Part shown: positions 35,129 to 42,758 of the stretch, one piece after another
How positions within the stretch are numbered: the first letter of the stretch is position 1
Layout of the letters: each line of letters opens with the position of its first letter
Assembly: GCF_900104725.1 (NCBI RefSeq)
Contig: NZ_LT629758.1
Span: forward strand, 1 to 64,000
Source: Actinoplanes derwentensis
GTDB taxonomy: Bacteria; Actinomycetota; Actinomycetes; Mycobacteriales; Micromonosporaceae
Direction of reading: 5' to 3'
DNA length: 64,000 nucleotides
Program-made: the position numbers and the translations under genes
The notes under the pieces: generated by a model
Databases searched by the model: none
What the model saw: the letters and a program-made list of their open reading frames with translations, nothing else
What the model was told of the DNA's origin: nothing

Positions 35129-36126
35129 GACGAATGACGGGAATGACGCTGGTCGTCACGCTCGCGGCGGCCACCGCGGCGTGCGGCGGCCGGCAGGACG
35201 CGGCGACCACCGACACCGGTGGCGCCGTCACCTGCGAGGTGGGTCAGGCCACCCGGATCGGCATCGCCACCGGCAATGCGACAGGCGTCTACTTCGCACT
35301 CGGCAACGCCTACGCCGAACAGATCAACGCCTCCGGTACGAACGTCCAGGCGACCGCTGCGGAGACCGGCGCGTCGGTGCAGAACATCCAGCAGCTGGTG
35401 GCCGGCACCTACGGTGTCGCGTTCTCCCTGGCCGACACGGCTGCCGACGCGGTGAACGGCACCGGCAGTTTCACCGTGAAACAGCCGGTGGCGGCACTGG
35501 CCCGGATCCACAGCAACTACACGCAGGTGATCGTCCGCAAAGCCGCCGGGATCAAGGACGTGGCCGGGATGAAAGGCAAACGGGTCTCCACCGGCTCCCC
35601 GAAGTCCGGCACCGAAGTGATCGCGAACCGGCTGCTGACGGCGGCCGGCCTGAAACCGGACACCGACGTGCAGGCCCAGAAACTGGACCTGACGAAGACT
35701 GTGGACGCGATGAAGGACGGCACGATCGACGCGCTGTTCTGGTCCGGCGGCCTGCCCACACCCGGCATCACCGACCTGCTCACCACCAGTGCGGACCAGG
35801 TCGAGTTCCTGGACATCATCCCGTTGCTGCCCGAACTGCAGAAGATCAACCAGGTCTATGCGGAGGGTACGATCCCGGCCGCCACCTATCGGACCCCGGC
35901 CGACGCCAAGACCATCGTGGTACCGAACGTCCTGCTCGTCCGGGACGACCTGGACGCGAACGTGGCCTGCGTCCTCACCAAGGCCCTCTTCGACCGCAAA
36001 CCGCAGCTCGAACAGGCGAACGCGGCCGCCAAGGAGATCAGCCTCGACACCGCCCGCGAGTCCACCCCGGTGCCGGTCCACCGCGGAGCCGCCAAGGCCC
36101 TCGACGATCTGGGTGCGCCTAAATAG
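35125..36126 (+). CDS. TAXI-family TRAP transporter binding lipoprotein
   Basis: The 333-residue protein has a lipoprotein signal ending TAAC (Cys at about 20). The TAXI core is clear: IGIATGNATGVYFALGNAYAEQIN, later ETGASVQNIQQL and GKRVSTGSPKSGTEVIANRLL. Translation is coupled to the permease by a 4-bp overlap. The order permease then binding protein is the reverse of most TAXI operons. Confidence 0.92.
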   Translation: MRRMTGMTLVVTLAAATAACGGRQDAATTDTGGAVTCEVGQATRIGIATGNATGVYFALGNAYAEQINASGTNVQATAAETGASVQNIQQLVAGTYGVAFSLADTAADAVNGTGSFTVKQPVAALARIHSNYTQVIVRKAAGIKDVAGMKGKRVSTGSPKSGTEVIANRLLTAAGLKPDTDVQAQKLDLTKTVDAMKDGTIDALFWSGGLPTPGITDLLTTSADQVEFLDIIPLLPELQKINQVYAEGTIPAATYRTPADAKTIVVPNVLLVRDDLDANVACVLTKALFDRKPQLEQANAAAKEISLDTARESTPVPVHRGAAKALDDLGAPK

Positions 36127-36144
36127 AAGAAGCATGCAACCCTC

Positions 36145-36184
36145 CCGTCCTGTCGGCTCGTGATTAACCCGACCGACAGGATGG
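36145..36184 (+). terminator. Terminator of the TRAP operon
   Basis: A 12-bp stem with one G-T pair (CCGTCCTGTCGG, 36145-36156, with 36173-36184) follows the stop by 18 bp. Confidence 0.8.
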
Positions 36185-36193
36185 GGGACCGGC

Positions 36194-36274
36194 ATGAGCG
36201 AGCTTGCGAGCGAATCATCGAGCTCAGTTGAAGACTCATGGCGACGCCGGAGCGAAGCGGAGGCGGCGGCATGA
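36194..36274 (+). CDS. Possible 26-residue leader ORF coupled to the sigma gene
   Basis: An ATG at 36194 opens 26 codons encoding MSELASESSSSVEDSW followed by an Arg/Glu/Ala tail. Its stop overlaps the sigma-factor ATG as ATGA. The sequence is low-complexity and rich in GAGCGA repeats of a kind that often precedes genes in related actinobacteria, so it may be a repeat and not a gene. Confidence 0.3.
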   Translation: MSELASESSSSVEDSWRRRSEAEAAA

Positions 36275-36765
36275 GCGATCGCGATCGCGCGTTCGCCGAA
36301 TACTTCGCGGCACGGTCGTCAGCCATGCGCGCGACGGCGTTTCTGCTGTGCGGTGACTGGCATCGGGCCGAAGACCTGACGCAGACCGCGTTCACCAAGC
36401 TCTACCTGCGCTGGAATCGGGTGCAACGGCACGACTCTCTGGACCCGTACCTGCGCAAGGTTTTGATCTCGTCCTTCATCGACGAGACACGGTGGGGCTG
36501 GTGGCGCCGCGAACGGCCGCACGACGCCGGGATCGACCGCGAGGCCGTCCCGGAACCCTCCGATGACCGGGTCACGCTGATCCGCGCGCTGGCCCAGGTG
36601 CCGCCGCGGCAGCGGGCCGTGCTGGTGCTGCGCTACTGGCAGGACCTGAGCATCGACGACACGGCGGAGGCTCTCGGCTGTTCGCCGGGAACCGTCAAGA
36701 GCCAGGCGGCCCGCGGCCTGGAAACCCTGCGCACGTTGGTGACATACCCCGTCAAGGCCCAGTGA
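36271..36765 (+). CDS. SigE-family ECF RNA polymerase sigma factor
   Basis: The 164-residue protein has region 2 with AFLLCGDWHRAEDLTQTAFTKLYLRW and region 4 with LPPRQ-like VPPRQRAVLVLRYWQDLSIDDTAEALGCSPGTVKSQAARGLETLR. This is the short actinobacterial SigE-70 type (TIGR02983). GCGGAGG lies just before the ATG. It is followed 13 bp later by a membrane protein that may control it. Confidence 0.93.
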   Translation: MSDRDRAFAEYFAARSSAMRATAFLLCGDWHRAEDLTQTAFTKLYLRWNRVQRHDSLDPYLRKVLISSFIDETRWGWWRRERPHDAGIDREAVPEPSDDRVTLIRALAQVPPRQRAVLVLRYWQDLSIDDTAEALGCSPGTVKSQAARGLETLRTLVTYPVKAQ

Positions 36766-36778
36766 GGAGCCTCCCGAC

Positions 36779-37603
36779 ATGGACGAGAACGAATTCCGTA
36801 GCGCCCTGCGCACCACGGTGACGCTGCACCCGGAGCCACCGCCGATGCAGTCGCGGACCGCGGTCGCCGTCGCCCGCCGCGCCGTCGCCCGCCGCAACCT
36901 GCTGGCCGGCGGCGGTGCCGCGGCCGCGATCCTGGCGGTCACCGTCGCGGTGGTCCCGGCTTTCGGCGGCGGTACGAACATCCAGCCCGCTGCCGGCCCC
37001 TCAGCCGGACTGGTGCCGTTTCCACCGTCGCAGCCGGTGCCCGCGGTGTCCGAGACGAAGCCGTCGTGGCCGGCCGAAGCCAGCGGCGACGCCACCGCCG
37101 ACAGCGGCGCACACTACAACACCGGGAAAGCGCTGCTCGCCGACGTTCTGAAGGTGGTGCCGGCCGGTTACACGGTGCCGTCCGGCACCGTCGGCGACGG
37201 CATTCCACTTCGTGATCACCAGGCGACGGTCGAGGACGACTACTGGCGGTACATGGCGACGGTCGCACTCCGTCAGGGCGACCGGACCGGTGGACTCGTC
37301 GTCGAAGTCCACGAACCCGGCAACAAACTACCCACCGACGTGTGCAAGCTGGCGCAGGAGTTCTGGGGCCGGGGCGGCACCTGCGTCCCGCAGACCGTCG
37401 GCGGTGAGAAGGTCGGCGTGGTGCGCGACGGCACCGGCACCGCCTGGGCGGCCTACCGTCATGCCGACGGCACCGTGGTCTACGTGCGGCAGTCGACATC
37501 CACCACTTACGGTTCCGAGGTCGGCTTCCAGCCGCTGCCCACCCTGCCGCTGACCGTCACCGAACTGGCCACCCTGGCCACCGACAATCGCTTCCGCCTC
37601 TAG
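36779..37603 (+). CDS. Membrane-anchored partner of the ECF sigma factor
   Basis: The 274-residue protein has a cytosolic N-terminus of about 40 residues, an Arg-rich stretch (ARRAVARRN), one membrane helix at about 40-60 and an outer domain with VVPAGYTVPSG and WRYMATVALRQGDRTGGLVVEV. Two Cys in the outer domain may pair. Proteins of this shape follow SigE-type sigma genes and are thought to act as anti-sigma factors; no zinc anti-sigma motif is present. It is co-transcribed and converges on the GNAT gene with a 4-bp overlap of stops. Confidence 0.75.
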   Translation: MDENEFRSALRTTVTLHPEPPPMQSRTAVAVARRAVARRNLLAGGGAAAAILAVTVAVVPAFGGGTNIQPAAGPSAGLVPFPPSQPVPAVSETKPSWPAEASGDATADSGAHYNTGKALLADVLKVVPAGYTVPSGTVGDGIPLRDHQATVEDDYWRYMATVALRQGDRTGGLVVEVHEPGNKLPTDVCKLAQEFWGRGGTCVPQTVGGEKVGVVRDGTGTAWAAYRHADGTVVYVRQSTSTTYGSEVGFQPLPTLPLTVTELATLATDNRFRL

Positions 37604-38067
37604 GACTCTCCGGCCCAGCTCAGCCACTCGGGATCGTGGCCCCAGCCGTTGCGCTCGTAGAACGGAACCGCCCGCGGGCTGGAATGCACCGTCACATGCT
37701 CCAACTCCAGACCGCGGGCCTCGTCGAGCACCGCCGCCATCAGCAGCGCACCGACCCGGCGGTCCCGCAACTCGGGCACCACGAAAACCGACTGCACGTC
37801 CCCGCCGCGGCGCGCGTGACCGGTCACCGTCGGCACCCGGTCGAGAACCGCCAGCCACGCCATGCCGACCACCTCACCGCCGACCTCGGCCACGAACGCC
37901 CGATGCTCGGGATGCCCGCGCATCCAGTCCCCGAACACCTCGACGAACTCGTCCAGGTCATCACCCTGATACCCGTGATCCTGGGTGGCCCGCTTCCACC
38001 GCAGGCCCGCCAGCGCGGGCGCGTCCACCTCGGAGGCCCGCCGCACCGTCACGTTGATTTCGGTCAT
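37600..38067 (-). CDS. GNAT-family N-acetyltransferase
   Basis: The 155-residue protein shows a single GNAT domain: GEVVGMAWLAVLDRV, then VQSVFVVPELRDRRVGALLMAAVLDEA (the acetyl-CoA loop RDRRVGA) and HVTVHSSPRAVPFYERNGW. The substrate is unknown. It lies 22 bp downstream of the SWIM-domain gene on the same strand. Confidence 0.9.
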   Translation of the reverse strand: MTEINVTVRRASEVDAPALAGLRWKRATQDHGYQGDDLDEFVEVFGDWMRGHPEHRAFVAEVGGEVVGMAWLAVLDRVPTVTGHARRGGDVQSVFVVPELRDRRVGALLMAAVLDEARGLELEHVTVHSSPRAVPFYERNGWGHDPEWLSWAGES

Positions 38068-38089
38068 CCGTCGATTATCCGCTTGCCGG

Positions 38090-39742
38090 TCACAGGCCCC
38101 GCTGGCACAGGGCGGTCATGAAGTTGCGTTTGCGGGAGTGGTCCGCTTTCAGGCGGGCGACCTCAGCACCGTGGTCGGTACCGGCTCGATGGCACATGTC
38201 CCTCACGGTGACCAGCAGATCGGCGGCTCGTTCGTAGTCTGCGTTGGTGGCCCGGGCGATGGCGTTCTCGACTGCTGGCAGGTAGATCTTCAGCGCCTCG
38301 TCCGGGTGGGTCGCCGCCCGCCGGCTGGCGACCGCCAGCCTGGTCGACTCCTCGCAGCGCACCTGGTCCAGCATCTCCCACGCTGCCTCGTCCCGGTCCT
38401 CGGACAGCAGCACCCGCACGTAGACCTCGCCGGCGTTCCATGTGTTCCCGGCACCACCACTGGTCGCCCGGGTACGCAGCAGATCCAGAGCCTCCTCGCA
38501 TCGCTGTGGCCACCGCTGCGGGTATTCGGCCAGGATGAACTCGCGCAACCGCTGGTAGGAGCCGACGCCTCCCTCAGCACGGAACCACTCCCAGTGCAGG
38601 GTCATCAGGTCTTCGGTACGCCCGGTCTCGGTGTACAACTCGACCAGGAGATCGACGAGCAGCCTGCTCCGGTGATCGAAGTGACCGGCCTCGGCGCGAC
38701 CGTGCTCCAGCCACGCGACGGCCTCGGCCGGCCGCTCGTTCTCGCGCAGCAGCCGGGCGATCAGCACGTACCGGTCCGGGGTGGACAGGTCCTCGGCATA
38801 GCAGGCCACCAGGATGTCGACGTCCCCGATCGCCTTGATCATCTCCTCGCGTAGCGAACGCACGGTCCAGCCGCCAGGGTTCGCGTCGCGTGCTGCTTCC
38901 AGGGAGTTCCAGTAGGCGTCCAGGCCGTCCGTTCCCAGCAGGTCGGCCACGTCGGTGATACTCATGTCCAGGATGTCCACTTCGGTCAGCCGGAACCCGG
39001 CGAACCAGACTCCCAGCTCCACCGGGTCCGGTGGAGCCGCGTCGCAGGCGTCCAGGAAGACATCCCATGTCTCGGCAGCCGAGGCCAGAGCCGCCCCACT
39101 ATGGTCCTCGCTACATCCGGCAGCCTGGCCCAGCAGTTCCAGCACCCGCTGAAGCAGCGGCCGGACCTGGCCCGCGTGCTCGGGCAGCAACTCGGCCAGA
39201 GCCGCGACGACATCGTCGGCCCTTTCGGCGTACGCCTCCTCCTCGCCGTACCGCAGCCAGTCCACCGCCAGGTTCTCCACCTGCCGGGCCAGCAGCGACA
39301 GGTCAACCGTCGGCGCCCCGGCTATCGCCCGCAGCAGCATCCGCTGGTAGAGCGCCGGATCCTGGCTGACCTGCGCCCACACCAACTCCACCAGCTCGCT
39401 GTGGTCGAGGGTGCCCAGAAACGCGTGCACGTCGGCGGTTCCCGCATCGGAAGATGCGCCCCCGACGCCGGTGACGCTGGAGCGCTGCAACAGCCGCAAC
39501 CCGACGGCGACGCAGTGCTTGCAGAAGTTGCCCTGCTCGCCATAGGGACAGTCGCACTCACCGTCGAGCTCGCCGTCCGCGTCGAACAGCCGGACCTGGT
39601 ACACGTCGGATCCGTGCACCGTCGCGACGACGCCGTCGGGTAGATCGCGGAGGTTGACGACCGCTTCGAGGTATTCCAGCCCTCGGCCGAACGACCGGCT
39701 GCCGGCGAGCTCTTGGAGATCGACTTCGGTGAACCACGCCAT
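38090..39742 (-). CDS. SWIM zinc-finger protein with helical repeats
   Basis: The 550-residue protein has a SWIM finger near residues 63-77, CDCPYGEQGNFCKHC (CxC-x8-CxH). The rest is alpha-helical, with repeat-like segments such as LIARLLRENERPAEAVAWLEHGRAEA that resemble TPR-type solenoids. SWIM domains bind DNA or protein partners, often with SWI2/SNF2 helicases. No helicase is next to it. It starts at the ATG at 39742. Confidence 0.88.
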   Translation of the reverse strand: MAWFTEVDLQELAGSRSFGRGLEYLEAVVNLRDLPDGVVATVHGSDVYQVRLFDADGELDGECDCPYGEQGNFCKHCVAVGLRLLQRSSVTGVGGASSDAGTADVHAFLGTLDHSELVELVWAQVSQDPALYQRMLLRAIAGAPTVDLSLLARQVENLAVDWLRYGEEEAYAERADDVVAALAELLPEHAGQVRPLLQRVLELLGQAAGCSEDHSGAALASAAETWDVFLDACDAAPPDPVELGVWFAGFRLTEVDILDMSITDVADLLGTDGLDAYWNSLEAARDANPGGWTVRSLREEMIKAIGDVDILVACYAEDLSTPDRYVLIARLLRENERPAEAVAWLEHGRAEAGHFDHRSRLLVDLLVELYTETGRTEDLMTLHWEWFRAEGGVGSYQRLREFILAEYPQRWPQRCEEALDLLRTRATSGGAGNTWNAGEVYVRVLLSEDRDEAAWEMLDQVRCEESTRLAVASRRAATHPDEALKIYLPAVENAIARATNADYERAADLLVTVRDMCHRAGTDHGAEVARLKADHSRKRNFMTALCQRGL

Positions 39743-39825
39743 GGTCGCCCAACGTACCCGGCGCGGGTGAAAAGCAGCGATCGGGGCCGTTCGGCCCCGA
39801 CGGCCTGCGGCGTTAGGCTGCGGTG

Positions 39826-40263
39826 ATGACCTATGCACAGCCCTCGCTGAACACTCGGGTGACCGGGCGGCGTGTCGTCGCGACGATCATCGACAGCATC
39901 GTTCTCAGTGTGCTGCTCGGCGGGATCGGCAGGATCTTCGGCATCGACGTGCCCACCGACGGCAGCGACCTGACCGGGCTGTCGTTCAACGGCAGTCTTC
40001 TGGCCGCCACGGTCGTGCTGCTCTACTACATCCTCCTCGAAGGGACCGTCGGCCGGACCGTGGGCAAGTTCGCCACCGGCATCCGGGTGGTCAGCCAGGA
40101 CGGCGGCCGTCCGGGCCTGGTCTCCGCGATGGTCCGCACCCTGCTGCGGATCATCGACGGCATCCTCGGCTACCTGCTCGCCCTGATCATCGTGGTGAAC
40201 TCGGACCGCCGTCGCCGCCTGGGTGACATGGCCGCCAAGACCCTCGTCGTGCGGGCCGGTTAA
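39826..40263 (+). CDS. RDD-family membrane protein
   Basis: The 145-residue protein has the RDD core: VTGRRVVATIIDSIVLSVLLGG in helix 1, then EGTVGRTVGKFATGIRVVSQDGGRP and LLRIIDGILGYLLALIIVVNSDRRRRLGDMAAKTLVV. Three membrane helices are evident. A TTAGGCT element just before the start suggests a nearly leaderless message. A 9-bp hairpin (TCGGGGCCG at 39781) lies in the divergent promoter region. Confidence 0.88.
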   Translation: MTYAQPSLNTRVTGRRVVATIIDSIVLSVLLGGIGRIFGIDVPTDGSDLTGLSFNGSLLAATVVLLYYILLEGTVGRTVGKFATGIRVVSQDGGRPGLVSAMVRTLLRIIDGILGYLLALIIVVNSDRRRRLGDMAAKTLVVRAG

Positions 40264-40269
40264 TTGCGT

Positions 40270-40298
40270 TGCCGGGGTTCCGGGGCGGCACTAATGTG
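40270..40298 (+). promoter_or_regulatory. Promoter of the Cys leader / tRNA-Tyr unit
   Basis: TTGCCG (40270-40275), a 17-bp spacer and TAATGT (40293-40298) fit a housekeeping promoter. Transcription would start near 40305, leaving a leader of about 30 nt before the small ORF. Confidence 0.6.
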
Positions 40299-40334
40299 GA
40301 TCTCAGCTCGAACGACCTTTTAGGAGACCAGCCA

Positions 40335-40376
40335 TGTTCTGTTGCTATCGCGTCCCGGACCGGTGGTGTGGCTGAG
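40335..40376 (+). CDS. Cys-rich 13-residue leader peptide
   Basis: An ATG 7 bp after a clean AGGAG opens the ORF MFCCYRVPDRWCG, which ends at TGA. Three of 13 residues are Cys, including an adjacent pair at residues 3 and 4, and there is one Tyr and one Trp. A terminator-like hairpin starts 23 bp after the stop, and a tRNA-Tyr follows. The layout of promoter, short Cys-rich ORF and hairpin is that of an amino-acid-responsive attenuator. Cys-rich upstream ORFs are known to regulate sulphur genes in mycobacteria. No downstream sulphur gene is evident here. Confidence 0.6.
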
Positions 40377-40399
40377 GCTGTTCGCAGCGTCTTTCTGCA

Positions 40400-40429
40400 C
40401 CGCCCGTCCCTGGTCTCAGGGGCGGGCGG
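40400..40429 (+). terminator. Terminator/attenuator hairpin after the leader peptide
   Basis: A 13-bp stem with one G-U pair (CCGCCCGTCCCTG, 40400-40412, with 40417-40429), extended by one A-T pair, closes a GTCT loop and is followed by TTCTC. It is placed between the leader ORF and the tRNA, so read-through would decide tRNA expression from this promoter. Confidence 0.75.
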
Positions 40430-40440
40430 TTCTCATTCCC

Positions 40441-40524
40441 GCGGGCGCGCCGAAGTTGGAGAGTCGGGACCGGCTGTAAACCGGTTGCCTCAGCGCTGAG
40501 CAGGTTCGAATCCTGCCGCCCGCA
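40441..40524 (+). tRNA. tRNA-Tyr (GTA anticodon)
   Basis: The acceptor stem GCGGGCG (40441-40447) pairs perfectly with CGCCCGC (40517-40523), followed by discriminator A. The anticodon arm is ACCGG-CTGTAAA-CCGGT, giving anticodon GTA. A class II variable arm with TCAGCGCTGA and the T arm GCAGG-TTCGAAT-CCTGC follow. CCA is not encoded. Position 8 appears to be C and not the usual T, and the D arm is short (CCG/CGG). Length is 84 nt. It starts 11 bp after the attenuator hairpin. Confidence 0.88.
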
Positions 40525-40674
40525 CGTTTTCGTTCTCCGGATCGTCGCCACTAAGAGCCAGGACGACACCGTCGTAAGAACCCGGCCGGTGCCGAGCTGG
40601 CGTCCACTGTCTTGAACCTGATGGCGCTGCCCGCGGTACACCCCTGAAGATAGGAGTTCAGCAGGGGAGACCGG

Positions 40675-41991
40675 ATGATCGCTGTGGCCCAGCCCTTCGC
40701 CCGTTTCGCGGTCGGAGCCTTCCTCATCGTCAACCTAGCGATCGTCCACCTGATGTTCGTGGCCGCCGGGCCGCCCGCTCACAACATGTTCGGGCAGGTG
40801 GGGCGGCTGCTCGGGCTCTACCTGGCGTTCACGATGACGGTGCAGGTGCTGCTCGTCGCGCGGCTGCCGCTGCTGGACCGTGCGTTCGGCATGGACCGGC
40901 TGACCGGCTGGCACCGGTGGACCGGGTTCACCGTGTTCTGGCTGGCGGTGCTGCATCCGGCGTTCGTGGTCGTGGGCTTCGCCCGGTACGACCGGGTGCC
41001 CGTGTTCACGACCGCTGTGGCCCTGTCGCGGCAGATCCCCGTACTGCTGGGTCTGATCGCTGTGGGTCTGATCGTGGTGATCGCCGGGCTGTCGGTGCGG
41101 ATCGCCCGGCGACGGCTCTCCTACGAGACCTGGCATGCCGTACACCTGCTGCTGTATGTCGTCCTGGTCCTCGGGATCGTGCATCAGGTGTACGAGGGCA
41201 CAGCTTTCACGATCAACCTGTTCACCCGGATCTACTGGTGGGGGCTGTGGGCGTTCGCGCTCGGTGCCCTGGTGACCGGGCGGCTGATCGTGCCGCTGAT
41301 CCGCAACCTGCGGCACCGGCTGCGGGTGGCCGCGGTCGTCCCCGAATCCGACGACGTGGTGTCGGTGCACGTCACCGGGCGCGACCTGGACCGGCTGCAG
41401 GCCCGGGCCGGGCAGTTCTTCCTGTGGCGGTTCCCGGGGCACAACCGCTGGTGGCAGGCCAACCCGTTCTCACTGTCGGCGGCCCCGAACGACCGCTCGT
41501 TACGCCTGACCGCGAAAGGTGTCGGTACCACCAGCGCCGGCCTGCGTGACCTGCCGGTCGGGGCGCGGGTCTTCGCCGAGGGACCGTACGGGGCGTTCAC
41601 CCTCGCCGCCCGCACCCGCCCGGCCACTCTCCTGATCGCCGGCGGCATCGGAGTCACCCCGATCCGGTCCCTGCTGGAGGATCCGGAACTCGGCGCCGAC
41701 ACGGTCGTCATCTACCGGGTGCGCCGCGGCGCCGACGCCGTCCTGCTCGGCGAGATCCGTAACCTGGCCGCCGGGAAGGGCGCCCGCCTGCACGTCATCA
41801 CCGGCCGGACCGGCGGCGACAACCAGCCCTTCCACCCGCCGAACCTGCACCGTCTGGTCCCCGACATCACCGGCCGGGACGTGTACGTGTGCGGCCCGCA
41901 CGCCCTGACCACCGCGGTCCTCGCCGCCCTGCGCACCCTGAAGGTGCCGTCCCGCCAGGTCCACGCCGAACTCTTCCGGCTGGCGGGGTGA
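40675..41991 (+). CDS. Ferric-reductase-like transmembrane flavoprotein
   Basis: The 438-residue protein has an N-terminal block of six membrane helices with haem-ligand His candidates in GWHRWTGFTVFWLAVLHPAF and ETWHAVHLLLYVVLVLGIVHQ. A ferredoxin-reductase module follows, with the FAD motif NPFSLSAAP, the NAD(P) motif LLIAGGIGVTPIRSLL and the C-terminal DVYVCGPHALT. It moves electrons across the membrane from NAD(P)H; the acceptor may be ferric iron. RBS AGGGGAGACC precedes the ATG. Confidence 0.9.
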   Translation: MIAVAQPFARFAVGAFLIVNLAIVHLMFVAAGPPAHNMFGQVGRLLGLYLAFTMTVQVLLVARLPLLDRAFGMDRLTGWHRWTGFTVFWLAVLHPAFVVVGFARYDRVPVFTTAVALSRQIPVLLGLIAVGLIVVIAGLSVRIARRRLSYETWHAVHLLLYVVLVLGIVHQVYEGTAFTINLFTRIYWWGLWAFALGALVTGRLIVPLIRNLRHRLRVAAVVPESDDVVSVHVTGRDLDRLQARAGQFFLWRFPGHNRWWQANPFSLSAAPNDRSLRLTAKGVGTTSAGLRDLPVGARVFAEGPYGAFTLAARTRPATLLIAGGIGVTPIRSLLEDPELGADTVVIYRVRRGADAVLLGEIRNLAAGKGARLHVITGRTGGDNQPFHPPNLHRLVPDITGRDVYVCGPHALTTAVLAALRTLKVPSRQVHAELFRLAG

Positions 41992-41998
41992 CGACGAT

Positions 41999-42255
41999 TC
42001 AGCGGCGCGCCGCCAGCAGCCGGTTCTCGCCGAGACCGAGCAGGGTGTCGCTGAGTTTGCCGAGCACCGCCAGCAGGATGATGGCCAGCAACATCACGTC
42101 GGTACGGCCGGTGTTCTGACTGTCGATCAGCAGGAAACCCAGCCCCATCGACGACGCGATCAGCTCCGCCGCGACCAGGAACAGCCAGCCCTGCGCCAGC
42201 CCCAGCCGCAGCCCCGACAGGATCGCCGGAGTCGCCGCCGGGAACAGGATCGTGC
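41999..42255 (-). pseudogene. C-terminal remnant of an ABC permease (SsuC/TauC type)
   Basis: About 80 codons encode the end of a BPD_transp_1 permease: PAILSGLRLGLAQGWLFLVAAELIASSMGLGFLLIDSQN, then LLAIILLAVLGKLSDTLLGLGENRLLAARR. The first two thirds are absent. It abuts, in another frame, the N-terminal half of an unrelated membrane protein, so it cannot be expressed as a normal permease. Confidence 0.8.
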
Positions 42256-42635
42256 CGAGCAACGGCCATCGCCACCGCCCGGTCGAACGGCGTCTCGGTG
42301 TTGAAATGCGACGGCACCCCACGCCAGGCCTGAAGCGTGATGCCACCGACCTCCACCACACAGTCCACCGTGAAGATCCCGAGAAGCCCCCCGCTCAGCC
42401 GGCGACCCATCTCCCGATGCCCCGCCACCCAGGCGATAGTGATCAGGGTCAGCCCGAACGACAGACCGAACGTGACCGGCTTACGCCACGACACCGGCCC
42501 GGTCCACGGCGTGTCATCGACCAGGAAAACCCCGAGATGCACCAGTCCCGAGACCATCAGCAGCAGCCCGGTCAGATGGACCATGGGCGGGACCGGCCCG
42601 ATGGTACGGCCCGCCGCGACGTCGAGTTGTCCCAT
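42255..42635 (-). pseudogene. N-terminal remnant of an actinobacterial membrane protein
   Basis: The ORF opens at 42635 or 42584 and encodes about 125 residues with helices GLLLMVSGLVHLGVFLV and PVTFGLSFGLTLITIAWVAG, then QAWRGVPSHFNTETPFDRAVAMAVA. The recognisable protein stops near 42255, where the frame meets the permease remnant. The family is normally about twice as long. This is the left side of a deletion junction. Confidence 0.7.
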
Positions 42636-42758
42636 GCCCGGAGCATCTCGTGTCCCGGTACCGGCTGTCGTCCTTCTGCTGGTGTATGCCCTCGTACGCC
42701 CCGGAGAGCAGGGGAAAACCGGTGGAACCCGGCTGACCAGTCCGTCATGATCAGCGGC

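Noticed and set aside
40441..40674. Integration site of a mobile element at the tRNA-Tyr 3' end
   Set aside because: No duplicate of the tRNA end and no integrase was seen in the window.
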